From positions 1 through 6,139 of the forward strand of contig JALVEV010000003.1 in the NCBI GenBank assembly GCA_027030605.1: a DNA stretch of 6,139 nt. Direction: 5' to 3'. The notes under the pieces are model-generated. The model worked only from the letters and a program-made list of their open reading frames with translations, searched no databases and had not been told where the DNA came from. Below, piece by piece: positions 1 through 6,067 of this stretch. Position 1 is the first letter of the stretch. The number at the start of each line of letters is the position of its first letter. Origin of the DNA: Campylobacteraceae bacterium (GTDB lineage Bacteria; Campylobacterota; Campylobacteria; Campylobacterales; Sulfurovaceae). A program made the position numbers and the translations under genes.

Positions 1-219
1 CCCAAACTCCCCCAAACACTCCAAAACCAAAGCCAACTTCAAAAGCGACTCCAACGAAATCTGCCCAAATCGCTCAAATCGCTTAAGCGACCCAAGGCTA
101 ACACCTGAACGAGAGGCAAGTTCAGATTGGGTGTAGCCTAATGCTTTTCTGCGTTGTCTGAATTTTGTTTTGAGAGTCTCCATCATCTCTGATGGTGTAG
201 GAGGTAAAAAAGATAACAT
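1..219 (-). CDS. XRE-family helix-turn-helix regulator, HipB-like (partial, cut by the left window edge)
   Basis: An open frame runs from ATG 219 to base 1 (73 codons, no stop). After a 13-residue lead it reads as a classic XRE/HTH_3 domain: residues 18-29 form the first helix (TKFRQRRKALGY), 30-38 the TQSELASRS helix, and 39-49 the recognition segment GVSLGSLKRFE, followed by ISLESLLKLALVL. This GVSLGSLKRFE / ISLESLLKLA pattern is the one I associate with XRE partners of HipA-family kinases, so a HipB-like antitoxin is a reasonable guess; the partner would lie beyond base 1. The start at 219 is supported by an AAGGA ribosome site five bases upstream (225-229); Met12 and Met13 have no comparable site. 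The gene has its own promoter and possible operator in 238-261. GC is higher than in the ABC genes (24 of 60 in 121-180). The DNA-binding domain is confident; the HipB role is tentative. Confidence 0.85.
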   Translation of the reverse strand, partial: MLSFLPPTPSEMMETLKTKFRQRRKALGYTQSELASRSGVSLGSLKRFERFGQISLESLLKLALVLECLGEFG

Positions 220-224
220 TTTAT

Positions 225-229
225 TCCTT
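225..229 (-). promoter_or_regulatory. Ribosome binding site of the XRE regulator
   Basis: The minus strand reads AAGGA, with a five-base spacer (ATAAA) to the ATG at 219. It is the strongest Shine-Dalgarno match near this gene and decides the start codon. Confidence 0.7.
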
Positions 230-237
230 TTTATGGT

Positions 238-261
238 TATATTAGCATTATAGCTAAAATA
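238..261 (-). promoter_or_regulatory. Candidate autoregulatory operator: inverted repeat around the -10 box
   Basis: The perfect core arms TTAGC and GCTAA (242-246 and 253-257) flank the TATAAT exactly, with a six-base spacer. Extended to nine bases the arms are TATATTAGC (238-246) and GCTAAAATA (253-261), with a single mismatch. A dyad over the promoter of an XRE gene is the usual arrangement for self-repression; HipB of E. coli binds a comparable dyad with a different sequence. Binding here is inferred. Confidence 0.5.
247..252 (-). promoter_or_regulatory. Promoter -10 box (TATAAT) for the XRE regulator
   Basis: The minus strand reads TTTTAGCTATAATGC, a perfect TATAAT. The transcript would start near 240, giving a leader of about 20 bases that holds the AAGGA site. 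No TTGACA-like box is found at the usual distance (minus strand GAGAAA at 270-275), but the upstream stretch is very AT-rich, as in Campylobacterota sigma-70 promoters. It separates the regulator from the upstream operon. Confidence 0.65.
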
Positions 262-298
262 TTATCTATTTTCTCTTTTTTAAATTTTAATCACTTTC

Positions 299-1750
299 CT
301 ATTTTAACCCCTCTCCCCTCAATCCATCTAAAACCCAAACCATAGCCAAAGTATCTAACTTACAATACTCCAACAACGCCTCTCTCATCTCTTCTCTCTC
401 TTTTTCATTTAACTCAGGCAAAAGCGAAAAAGCACTCATTGCCTCACTTCCATTATGTATTAAATTCAAATCATCATAAGCACTTTTCATCTGTGGAACG
501 AGTGCAGGTAGAACATATTTTATAGAGTATCGTCCTCTCATTTGAGGGGTCATATAGTACCCTTTTTGAAAAGGTAACATCAAGTCAACCATATTGTCGT
601 GTATCTTCATCAGGTGGGTAGCAAAAGGTTTAAAATCTTTAGCCAAAGCTCTTAATACTCTCTTCTCAAAGCTCATATTGTAGGCTAAGACCATTACATC
701 ATCAGGAATATCTTTAACCAACTGTGTCACCAAACTCTCTCTTGGGTCTTCTCCCTCAATGGCTAAAAACTCCCTATGTTCTAACGCTCTATCTTTGTGT
801 TCAATATGCAAAGAGTATTGAAATGGTATCTGCATATAGGGTTTAATGCCTCTGTATTGTGGAATGGCTTGTTGAAAGGTCTCAAAATCTAAATGGTAAA
901 GAGGGTAAGTCAACCTATCTAAAAACTCTGCTATTTTCTCATGGTCAATATCTCTTTTTTGCTCTTTCCAATTCTCTACTTTTAACCTCTGTCTGTGTGT
1001 CAACTCAAAGTCATCAGGAATATCTTCTATGTTTATTATTCCACGTTCAAAAAGCTCCATTAGCTTTTTTGAGCCTCTATTAAAGATGTCAAAAACAGAA
1101 TATTCAGGAATCCCCATCGCCTCTTTACAAGCGTCGCAAAAGCAAACCTCTTCTACTGTTGGTTCATTTTTCTCATCAGCTAAAACTCTCTCTATGGTTT
1201 TGACTCTTTGAGGTATCTCATCTTGAAGTGACACTACCTTGTCAAACACATCGGCTAAGGTAAAGAGCTTCTCTACCTCTAGCTCCTCTTCTCTAACATA
1301 TCGACTGTTAATATGCACAACAAAAGCTTTTTGAACCCTATATCCTAGTTGACTAAGCACATAATACTGAAAAGCTACATCGTGCAGATTTATCTCTTTT
1401 AGAGCTGTTGAGCTTTTAACCTCATATATCTCAACGCCACTAGGTGTAACCCTTAGCACATCTACCATAACCAAAAGGTTTTCAAATACAAAAGTAGCTT
1501 CATAAACATACTCCACCCCCTCCTCTATCCACCTCTTGGTTTGCTTTGTCATCTGCTCTTTGCTACTAAACTCTATCTTTTTCCCATTTGGAAAGAGTCG
1601 GTAGGCTAACGCTCCTACTTGTTTTCCTATCTCTTGTCTTAGTTGAGTTGTTTTGTCTGTTTGTGGGTTTATTAAGTTGGGTTGGTGTTTCTCTCGCCAT
1701 AGGGTTTTCAGGCAGGTTATGGCTTGGGTGTAGGTGGTTTTTGTTAGCAT
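299..1750 (-). CDS. DUF2779 family protein: Cas4/RecB-like nuclease half plus DEDD exonuclease half
   Basis: This is a 483-aa two-part nuclease-like protein. The N-terminal half begins MLTKTTYTQAITCLKTLW, the Cas4-like opening with Cys13. It continues with Gly46, Asp97 in MVDVL, Glu110-Val-Lys112 in EIYEVKSS and Gln128-Tyr-Tyr, a PD-(D/E)xK set. Cys203, Cys205 and Cys208 (VCFCDAC) would complete a [4Fe-4S] site with Cys13. The C-terminal half has Asp288-Phe-Glu290 (YHLDFETF), LAYNMSFEKRVL at 355-366, Asp385/Asp389 and Tyr462-x3-Asp466 (YCKLDT), consistent with a DEDDy exonuclease fold. The ATG at 1750 is preferred: it gives the family-typical N-terminus and follows the ATPase TAA after one base. 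The upstream TTG at 1777 would add nine residues and lacks a ribosome site. Only a weak AAGAG lies 11 bases before the ATG, so translational coupling is likely. GC is about 35% in 781-840, well above the ABC genes. The family's biological role is unknown to me; the nuclease assignment is from motifs. Confidence 0.85.
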   Translation of the reverse strand: MLTKTTYTQAITCLKTLWREKHQPNLINPQTDKTTQLRQEIGKQVGALAYRLFPNGKKIEFSSKEQMTKQTKRWIEEGVEYVYEATFVFENLLVMVDVLRVTPSGVEIYEVKSSTALKEINLHDVAFQYYVLSQLGYRVQKAFVVHINSRYVREEELEVEKLFTLADVFDKVVSLQDEIPQRVKTIERVLADEKNEPTVEEVCFCDACKEAMGIPEYSVFDIFNRGSKKLMELFERGIINIEDIPDDFELTHRQRLKVENWKEQKRDIDHEKIAEFLDRLTYPLYHLDFETFQQAIPQYRGIKPYMQIPFQYSLHIEHKDRALEHREFLAIEGEDPRESLVTQLVKDIPDDVMVLAYNMSFEKRVLRALAKDFKPFATHLMKIHDNMVDLMLPFQKGYYMTPQMRGRYSIKYVLPALVPQMKSAYDDLNLIHNGSEAMSAFSLLPELNEKEREEMREALLEYCKLDTLAMVWVLDGLRGEGLK

Positions 1751-1756
1751 GTTAAT
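1736..1756 (+). repeat. Left arm of an imperfect inverted repeat bracketing the ABC-3C genes
   Basis: The plus strand reads GGTTTTTGTTAG, then CA, then TGTTAAT, inverted relative to 6035-6056. It covers the ATPase stop codon and the DUF2779 start, where base composition also switches. No target-site duplication is visible outside the two arms. Confidence 0.4.
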
Positions 1757-4076
1757 GACTACTCTTATGGTGTTCAACTCTATTCATTACATCTACTCTA
1801 CAAACTGATTGGTTACTTTTTATAAATTTATATAAAATATATTTTTCAATACTATCCTCATGTGTTGATATAAAAAATTGTTTATCTTTAAAGTCATTTC
1901 GGAGTAACTCCATAAGGGAAATCATATTAATATCATCCATACTCTGAACAGGGTCATCTATTAAAATAGTACCAAAACCTTTTGAGTAAACGCTATTCAA
2001 AACCAAAGTAAGAGCAATAACAATACCTGCTAACTGTCCTGAACTTGTTGTATTAATAATATCTTGGTCAGAATCCCATTTTGATACAAACCGTAAATTA
2101 TTTAATTTATCTCCATTCCTAACACTATCTTTAATATAAACCCCTGTTGCATTCTCTTCTCTAATAGATTGAAGTATTTTTCCACTATAAATATAAAAAG
2201 GTATCTCTATATCTTTTATAATTTTTTGTCTATGTGTTGCTATTTCATCTCTATATATTTTTTCTAACTTAGCTAATTGCTCCAATAAATCATCTAATTT
2301 TTTGATTTCTTTCTCAAATTTTTCTATTTTTAACTGCTTATCTTTATTAAATTTATAATATTGGTACTCAATATATGATTTTTTACTCTCAATATCATTA
2401 ATTGAAACGAGATTCATATTAGTCTCTTTTTTAGCAAAATACTCTTGATAAATAGATACAAAATTATTTTCACTTTGAATAATCATAAACTCTTCTGTAA
2501 ACCTAACTTTATCATCAACTAATTTTAGAATATCATATACCAAGCTATTCAATTTTTCTTCATTTATAGTTTCTTTTATATCAAACAAAAGAAAAGTAGA
2601 CATATCTATACCTTGACTAGATAAAAAATTATAAAATCTAAGTGTTAATTTTTCATGTTGTTTATATTTTTTTAAAAACTGAATATACTCTTTAGAAAAT
2701 CTATATTTTTCATCATTTAGCAAAATGACTATAAGCTCTTTTAATTTCTCTTTTTTAGCTATAAACTCTTGTAACTTATCATTATATATTTTAGAATCAT
2801 CCTCTACTAAACCATCTAAGAATTTCTTTTTTTCATCAATTGCATTAAATAGACTGTTCTGCTCATCTGTAAAGTCTGTTCCACAAAGAGGACACTCATT
2901 ATCATCTATCTTTGACTTTTTAAAACTTTTAATAAATGATTCTCTAACCCTAACCAATTCACTAATAATTGCATTACTTTTAGAAAGATTATTTTTTTGT
3001 AAAATTAACTCATTTAAATTAATTTCAAACTCATTAAAGTCAAAATCTATTTTCCCTTTGAGCAAAGAGATATTAATCCTTTTATTTAAAAAATTATCAA
3101 TTTTATCAAACTTAACTAATATATTTTGTAACATATGCTTTTCATGAGCATCACTTATTAAAGAGTCATACTGCTTCCAAAAGTTATAACCTACAAGTAA
3201 AGCTTTAATTATCTCTTTCTTATTTTTCAAAATATAAATTTTATAATATTTTATAAAATCATTTTTCCACTCTAATAATAACTTTATCTTATCAAGTTCG
3301 GCTAAATATTTAAATTTGCTATCTACATCATTAAATACTATTGACTCTTTATCCCACTCTTTTGGAGTATCTATCCAAGTTAATAATTTTTTATACTCTA
3401 AAGTATCACTACTCTCTGTCGATGTATCTATCCCTTTAGATAGAGTCTCTTTTTCAACTTCTTTTTTATACTTTATATCTCTAACTTTTTTTCTAAATTC
3501 TACTACTTTTTCTAATTCTTTTTCCTCTTTTTCAATATCAAATAATTTAGATATTTCTTCAAGCCTTTTTTTCTCATCTTTTCTAAAAAAATGTGCTGTA
3601 TCTTCTTGTTGTATGTAAAAGAAATTATTATAATATTTTTTTAAGTCTATTTCTCCTAAAAGTGTTTCTAGCTCTTTTTGCTCTAACTCTTTTTGTTCAT
3701 CACCTATAATACGAACTAATTTCCATAAGTTTGAAAAATTTGAAGTCTTATTATCCCTTTTTAACTTAGAAATTTTCTTAAGTTCTCTTTTTATTATAAT
3801 TTTATTTTGAGTATCAGAAAGAACTAATTCTATCTCTACTTTTTTATTAATATCTCTTGCAACAATATTATCTTCATTTCCACTAGATTTATCTATCTCC
3901 ATAAATCTATAAATATTACCCGTAAGAGCTAATTCAATCGCATCAAATATGGTAGTTTTACCATAACCATTTGGACCTCCAAAAGTTACTAAACTACTTC
4001 TCTTAAAATCAATAAAGTAATCTTCAAAAACTTTAAAATTAAATATTCTGATAGATTCAATTTGAAACTTACTCAT
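1752..4076 (-). CDS. ABC-3C system ATPase, Rad50/SMC/RecF-like with zinc hook
   Basis: This 774-aa ATPase carries a complete split ABC domain. The N-terminal lobe has IRIFNFKVFEDY (10-20) and Walker A GPNGYGKTT (34-42), with a Q-loop region YIQQED (Gln156/157). Two long Lys/Glu-rich coiled-coil arms (about 160-390 and 405-640) are joined by Cys395-Pro-Leu-Cys398, a Rad50-type zinc hook that would bind zinc by dimerising. The C-terminal lobe has signature TSSGQL (Gln681), Walker B ILIDDP (704-709), D-loop SMDD and H-loop STHED (His739). The double Asp in Walker B and the modest length resemble RecF/ABC-3C ATPases more than full Rad50. The likely role is ATP-dependent sensing of DNA or nucleoprotein and control of the partner nuclease. 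The ATG at 4076 is preferred over the TTG at 4088 because GAGG lies six bases upstream. The ORF overlaps the middle component by eight bases (ATGAGTAA). GC is very low (10 of 60 in 2341-2400). Confidence 0.9.
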   Translation of the reverse strand: MSKFQIESIRIFNFKVFEDYFIDFKRSSLVTFGGPNGYGKTTIFDAIELALTGNIYRFMEIDKSSGNEDNIVARDINKKVEIELVLSDTQNKIIIKRELKKISKLKRDNKTSNFSNLWKLVRIIGDEQKELEQKELETLLGEIDLKKYYNNFFYIQQEDTAHFFRKDEKKRLEEISKLFDIEKEEKELEKVVEFRKKVRDIKYKKEVEKETLSKGIDTSTESSDTLEYKKLLTWIDTPKEWDKESIVFNDVDSKFKYLAELDKIKLLLEWKNDFIKYYKIYILKNKKEIIKALLVGYNFWKQYDSLISDAHEKHMLQNILVKFDKIDNFLNKRINISLLKGKIDFDFNEFEINLNELILQKNNLSKSNAIISELVRVRESFIKSFKKSKIDDNECPLCGTDFTDEQNSLFNAIDEKKKFLDGLVEDDSKIYNDKLQEFIAKKEKLKELIVILLNDEKYRFSKEYIQFLKKYKQHEKLTLRFYNFLSSQGIDMSTFLLFDIKETINEEKLNSLVYDILKLVDDKVRFTEEFMIIQSENNFVSIYQEYFAKKETNMNLVSINDIESKKSYIEYQYYKFNKDKQLKIEKFEKEIKKLDDLLEQLAKLEKIYRDEIATHRQKIIKDIEIPFYIYSGKILQSIREENATGVYIKDSVRNGDKLNNLRFVSKWDSDQDIINTTSSGQLAGIVIALTLVLNSVYSKGFGTILIDDPVQSMDDINMISLMELLRNDFKDKQFFISTHEDSIEKYILYKFIKSNQSVCRVDVMNRVEHHKSSH
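3669..3698 (-). repeat. Tandem 15-bp duplication in the ATPase gene (EQKEL twice)
   Basis: Two adjacent 15-base units (3669-3683 and 3684-3698) match at 13 of 15 positions and encode EQKEL-EQKEL in the charged segment between Walker A and the Q-loop. The unit length keeps the frame. It looks like a small recent duplication by slippage and is probably structurally tolerated. Confidence 0.7.
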
Positions 4077-4740
4077 CTTCAACCTCAACTATAATTTTAT
4101 TTTCAACCAAACTTTTATATGTTATATCATTTATATCAAGTTCGATAAGTTGTTTATAAAGCTCTTCTATTCCTTCATCATTAGATTTCTGTTGAATTAT
4201 CTCTGATAAATTCTCTAAATCTCTACCTCCTCTTTCATATGTAAGAAACGGTAACTTGATAAATAATCGACTTAAAAGAATATATCCAGCATTTTGACTC
4301 TTTTTAGCATTTTCAAACATAGTATCATCATTTAAAAGCTTATTCATGTTCTTTAAAGAATAATCATCTTTCATTAACCCCATTAAAGCTATTGTCATTT
4401 CTTCCGAATAGACTATAATATTCTTTTTGAAAAGATAAGCATCTTCTTCAATCCTATTTATTTGCTCAGCATTTGAGTCTAAGCATAAAATTAAAGTAGT
4501 GTTTTTTTCAAAAGCTTTATTAATAATCTCTAATTTTGTTAGTAACTCATAAAGTTCACTAAAACCATTTAAAATTAAATCATCAAGTTCATCTTGTTTT
4601 ATAGTTTTTTTATCTAAAATAACAAAAAAATTATCTTCATTTTTTTTATAAAAAAGAGAACATTTATACTCTTTATACTCAACTATCTTCTCAATAAATT
4701 CATTATTATCAAATATAATCTTTAAAATCTCAATCAGCAT
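4069..4740 (-). CDS. ABC-3C system middle component
   Basis: This 223-aa acidic protein has no signal peptide or membrane segment. It sits between a nuclease effector and a Rad50-like ATPase, the defining position of an ABC-3C middle component. The first 60 residues are mixed strand and helix. Residues 81-111 read TTLILCLDSN, then IEEDAYLFKKNIIVY: a hydrophobic strand followed by an acidic segment and a basic/hydrophobic strand. I associate this pattern (ExD-Y-x-RK-hydrophobic) with middle-component type 1 (MComp1), but the match is from memory and loose. Residues 120-223 are helical and charged. The expected role is to bridge ATPase and effector. The ATG at 4740 lies inside the effector gene's end (11-bp overlap, ATGCTGATTGA), with AGAGGA eight bases upstream. 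The product class rests mainly on context; an uncharacterised small partner of the ATPase is the alternative. Confidence 0.7.
   Translation of the reverse strand: MLIEILKIIFDNNEFIEKIVEYKEYKCSLFYKKNEDNFFVILDKKTIKQDELDDLILNGFSELYELLTKLEIINKAFEKNTTLILCLDSNAEQINRIEEDAYLFKKNIIVYSEEMTIALMGLMKDDYSLKNMNKLLNDDTMFENAKKSQNAGYILLSRLFIKLPFLTYERGGRDLENLSEIIQQKSNDEGIEELYKQLIELDINDITYKSLVENKIIVEVEDE
4083..4086 (-). promoter_or_regulatory. Ribosome binding site of the ATPase gene
   Basis: The minus strand reads GAGG followed by TTGAAG and the ATG at 4076, a good spacing of six. It lies inside the end of the middle-component gene and decides the ATPase start in favour of 4076 over the TTG at 4088. Confidence 0.65.
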
Positions 4741-6013
4741 TATTTATATCCTCTTTTATATCATCTATTGGTTTTACTTGTATTCTTTTTATCTTATCAA
4801 TTTTTCTAGCAGTTTTTTTTTCAAATAAGCCTTCCAATCCATCTTCTCCAACATCCTTTAGTATTTTAGCTTCACCTTCAAGACTCTCTATCTTTACATT
4901 GTCTGATATAAATATATCTATCTCAAATTGTTCAACAAGTAACTCTAACTCTTTATTTTCTAAAATATTTTTTGCTATTTCTTTACTCGCTCTTGGTTCT
5001 GTTATCGTAGTAGGTAAATAATACTTATCTGTTTTATAATGAAACTCATTTGTTCTACAACTATCAGTTAATTGATGTAATATTCTTATAAATCCATATT
5101 TTATACCATTTTCTTGTATTAAACTATCATAATCACGATATTGTGGAGTAGCATTTAAAATAATTTTATATACTTCTTTCGCATCAAGAACATTTAATTT
5201 TTTTTCAGCCTTAAAAAGAATGCAATCATGATTACATTCATTTTGACCTTCACTACACAAATCTTCATCCATACAATATCTACTAATGAAATATAAAAGT
5301 TTATTTTTTACCATAATATGCTGATATTCTATACTGTATTCTTCATAATTCTTTCTAAATATTTCTAATATTTCATTAAATCCTATTGTAGATTTTTTAT
5401 CTTTTAGACCTTTATGAATCTCTAAAATATGCGTATCTAACAATTCATATAATTTAAACCTTATATATTTAAATTGTGCCATAGTTAGACTTTCAATTCC
5501 AAAATTTTTTACTTGATATATTTCCTCTATTTTTTTTAGGATTAATTCATCAGCTTCATCCAAATCACAAGTTTCTTTACCTGTACAGTATTTATATACT
5601 TGTATTTTTTGATTATATTTTTTAGGATAATATTTAAAGTTAAAATTTTTTTTTCGATATTTTTCAAAACTTGTCGTTCTACTATTATATATAATGGGTG
5701 TCCATATATGCAGATAAGCTGGTACAAAAAGAAATTGAACTTTTCGTAGTAACCCTCCTAATGCTTCTTTATATTTAGTAACTTCTGTATTTTCTTTATA
5801 CGCCTTAACTTGATGAATTGATTTATAATTATCACCAATCTTAAGGGCAAAATCTTCTTGCCATTCTACCTCTAAGGCATAATCTGAGAAATCATAATTG
5901 ACATCTTCATTTAGTTGCTTCTTTATTACTCGTAAAACTTCATAAAAAGCTATTTTACCTTGATAAATATAACCCGACCAACTAGGTATTGCACTATGTG
6001 GTTCTTTTGCCAT
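4730..6013 (-). CDS. ABC-3C effector: Cap4/DUF4297-like PD-(D/E)xK nuclease with cysteine-rich C-terminal half
   Basis: This is a 427-aa cytoplasmic protein. The N-terminus SAIPSWSGYIYQGKIAF (7-23) is the SGYxYQ opening seen in Cap4-type dsDNA nucleases and ABC-3C effectors. The nuclease core follows: Glu48/Glu50, Asp54 (EDFALKIG) and Gln68-Val-Lys70 (IHQVKAY), an E-D-QxK version of the PD-(D/E)xK site. A helical linker leads to a C-terminal region (about 230-360) with Cys247, Cys253, Cys260 and Cys264 plus His262 (CMDEDLC and ECNHDC), a possible zinc knuckle. It continues to YYLPTTI, which resembles the ABC-3C C-terminal domain that I take to contact the middle component. The tail (about 390-427) is charged and probably flexible. 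The start at 6013 has a modest GGGA site eight bases upstream and gives the conserved N-terminus. It is the first operon gene. Two runs of nine A lie in the coding strand. DNA cleavage is inferred from motifs; the target is unknown. Confidence 0.8.
   Translation of the reverse strand: MAKEPHSAIPSWSGYIYQGKIAFYEVLRVIKKQLNEDVNYDFSDYALEVEWQEDFALKIGDNYKSIHQVKAYKENTEVTKYKEALGGLLRKVQFLFVPAYLHIWTPIIYNSRTTSFEKYRKKNFNFKYYPKKYNQKIQVYKYCTGKETCDLDEADELILKKIEEIYQVKNFGIESLTMAQFKYIRFKLYELLDTHILEIHKGLKDKKSTIGFNEILEIFRKNYEEYSIEYQHIMVKNKLLYFISRYCMDEDLCSEGQNECNHDCILFKAEKKLNVLDAKEVYKIILNATPQYRDYDSLIQENGIKYGFIRILHQLTDSCRTNEFHYKTDKYYLPTTITEPRASKEIAKNILENKELELLVEQFEIDIFISDNVKIESLEGEAKILKDVGEDGLEGLFEKKTARKIDKIKRIQVKPIDDIKEDINNAD
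4749..4754 (-). promoter_or_regulatory. Ribosome binding site of the middle component
   Basis: The minus strand reads AGAGGA, eight bases before the ATG at 4740 and inside the effector coding sequence. This supports the overlapping start and independent re-initiation. Confidence 0.65.
4813..4821 (-). repeat. Nine-base A homopolymer in the effector gene (3' part)
   Basis: The coding strand has nine consecutive A around the FEKKTA codons near the C-terminus. Slippage would change only the last roughly 30 residues. Confidence 0.8.
5646..5654 (-). repeat. Nine-base A homopolymer in the effector gene (5' part)
   Basis: The coding strand has nine consecutive A at the KKNF codons (about residues 121-124), between the nuclease core and the cysteine-rich half. 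A one-base slip would remove the C-terminal half of the protein. Confidence 0.8.
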
Positions 6014-6034
6014 TTAAAATTTCCCGATTTTAAG

Positions 6035-6056
6035 ATTAACAAGTCTAACACAAACC
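6035..6056 (-). repeat. Right arm of an imperfect inverted repeat bracketing the ABC-3C genes
   Basis: The minus strand reads GGTTTGTGTTAG, then ACT, then TGTTAAT. It pairs with the left arm at 1736-1756: 11 of 12 bases match in the first block and 7 of 7 in the second, with spacers of three and two bases. It lies just downstream of the proposed operon -10, so it could instead be part of an operator. Confidence 0.4.
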
Positions 6057-6057
6057 C

Positions 6058-6066
6058 ATAATAACA
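6058..6066 (-). promoter_or_regulatory. Candidate extended -10 promoter of the ABC-3C operon
   Basis: The minus strand reads TGTTATTAT: a TGn extension followed by TATTAT, one mismatch from TATAAT. Upstream is T-rich DNA without a -35 box. The start would fall near 6051, giving a leader of about 38 bases with the GGGA site at 6022-6025. No rival -10 is clearly better in the 54 bases before the effector. Confidence 0.4.
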
Positions 6067-6067
6067 T

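Larger units (their letters stand above)
220..298. other. Intergenic region between the DUF2779 gene and the XRE regulator
   Basis: These 79 AT-rich bases hold the promoter, dyad and ribosome site of the XRE gene. I see no GC-rich hairpin followed by a T-run after the DUF2779 stop at 299, so read-through from the upstream operon into the regulator is possible. Confidence 0.6.

Noticed and set aside
262..298. Rho-independent terminator after the DUF2779 stop
   Set aside because: The sequence is AT-rich with no stable GC stem followed by a T-run on the minus strand.
859..1211. Plus-strand open frames opposite DUF2779 (74 and 60 codons)
   Set aside because: They are antisense to strong conserved motifs, show no recognisable domain and lack ribosome sites; they are shadows of the minus-strand gene.
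1751..1777. TTG start at 1777 for the DUF2779 gene
   Set aside because: It has no ribosome site and adds nine residues before the family-typical MLTKTTY opening; ATG 1750 is better.
2725..3618. Plus-strand open frames of 140 and 100 codons opposite the ATPase
   Set aside because: They are Ser/Leu/Phe-rich translations of the reverse of Lys/Glu-rich coiled-coil codons, as expected from AT-rich antisense DNA.
5542..5727. A 61-codon minus-strand frame inside the effector
   Set aside because: It is out of frame with the effector, Ile/Lys-rich and without a domain or ribosome site.
6014..6067. A 17-residue frame (MLLWVCVRLVNLKIGKF) just before the effector, in the same frame
   Set aside because: It has no ribosome site and no known leader resemblance, and it overlaps the proposed promoter start; probably chance.
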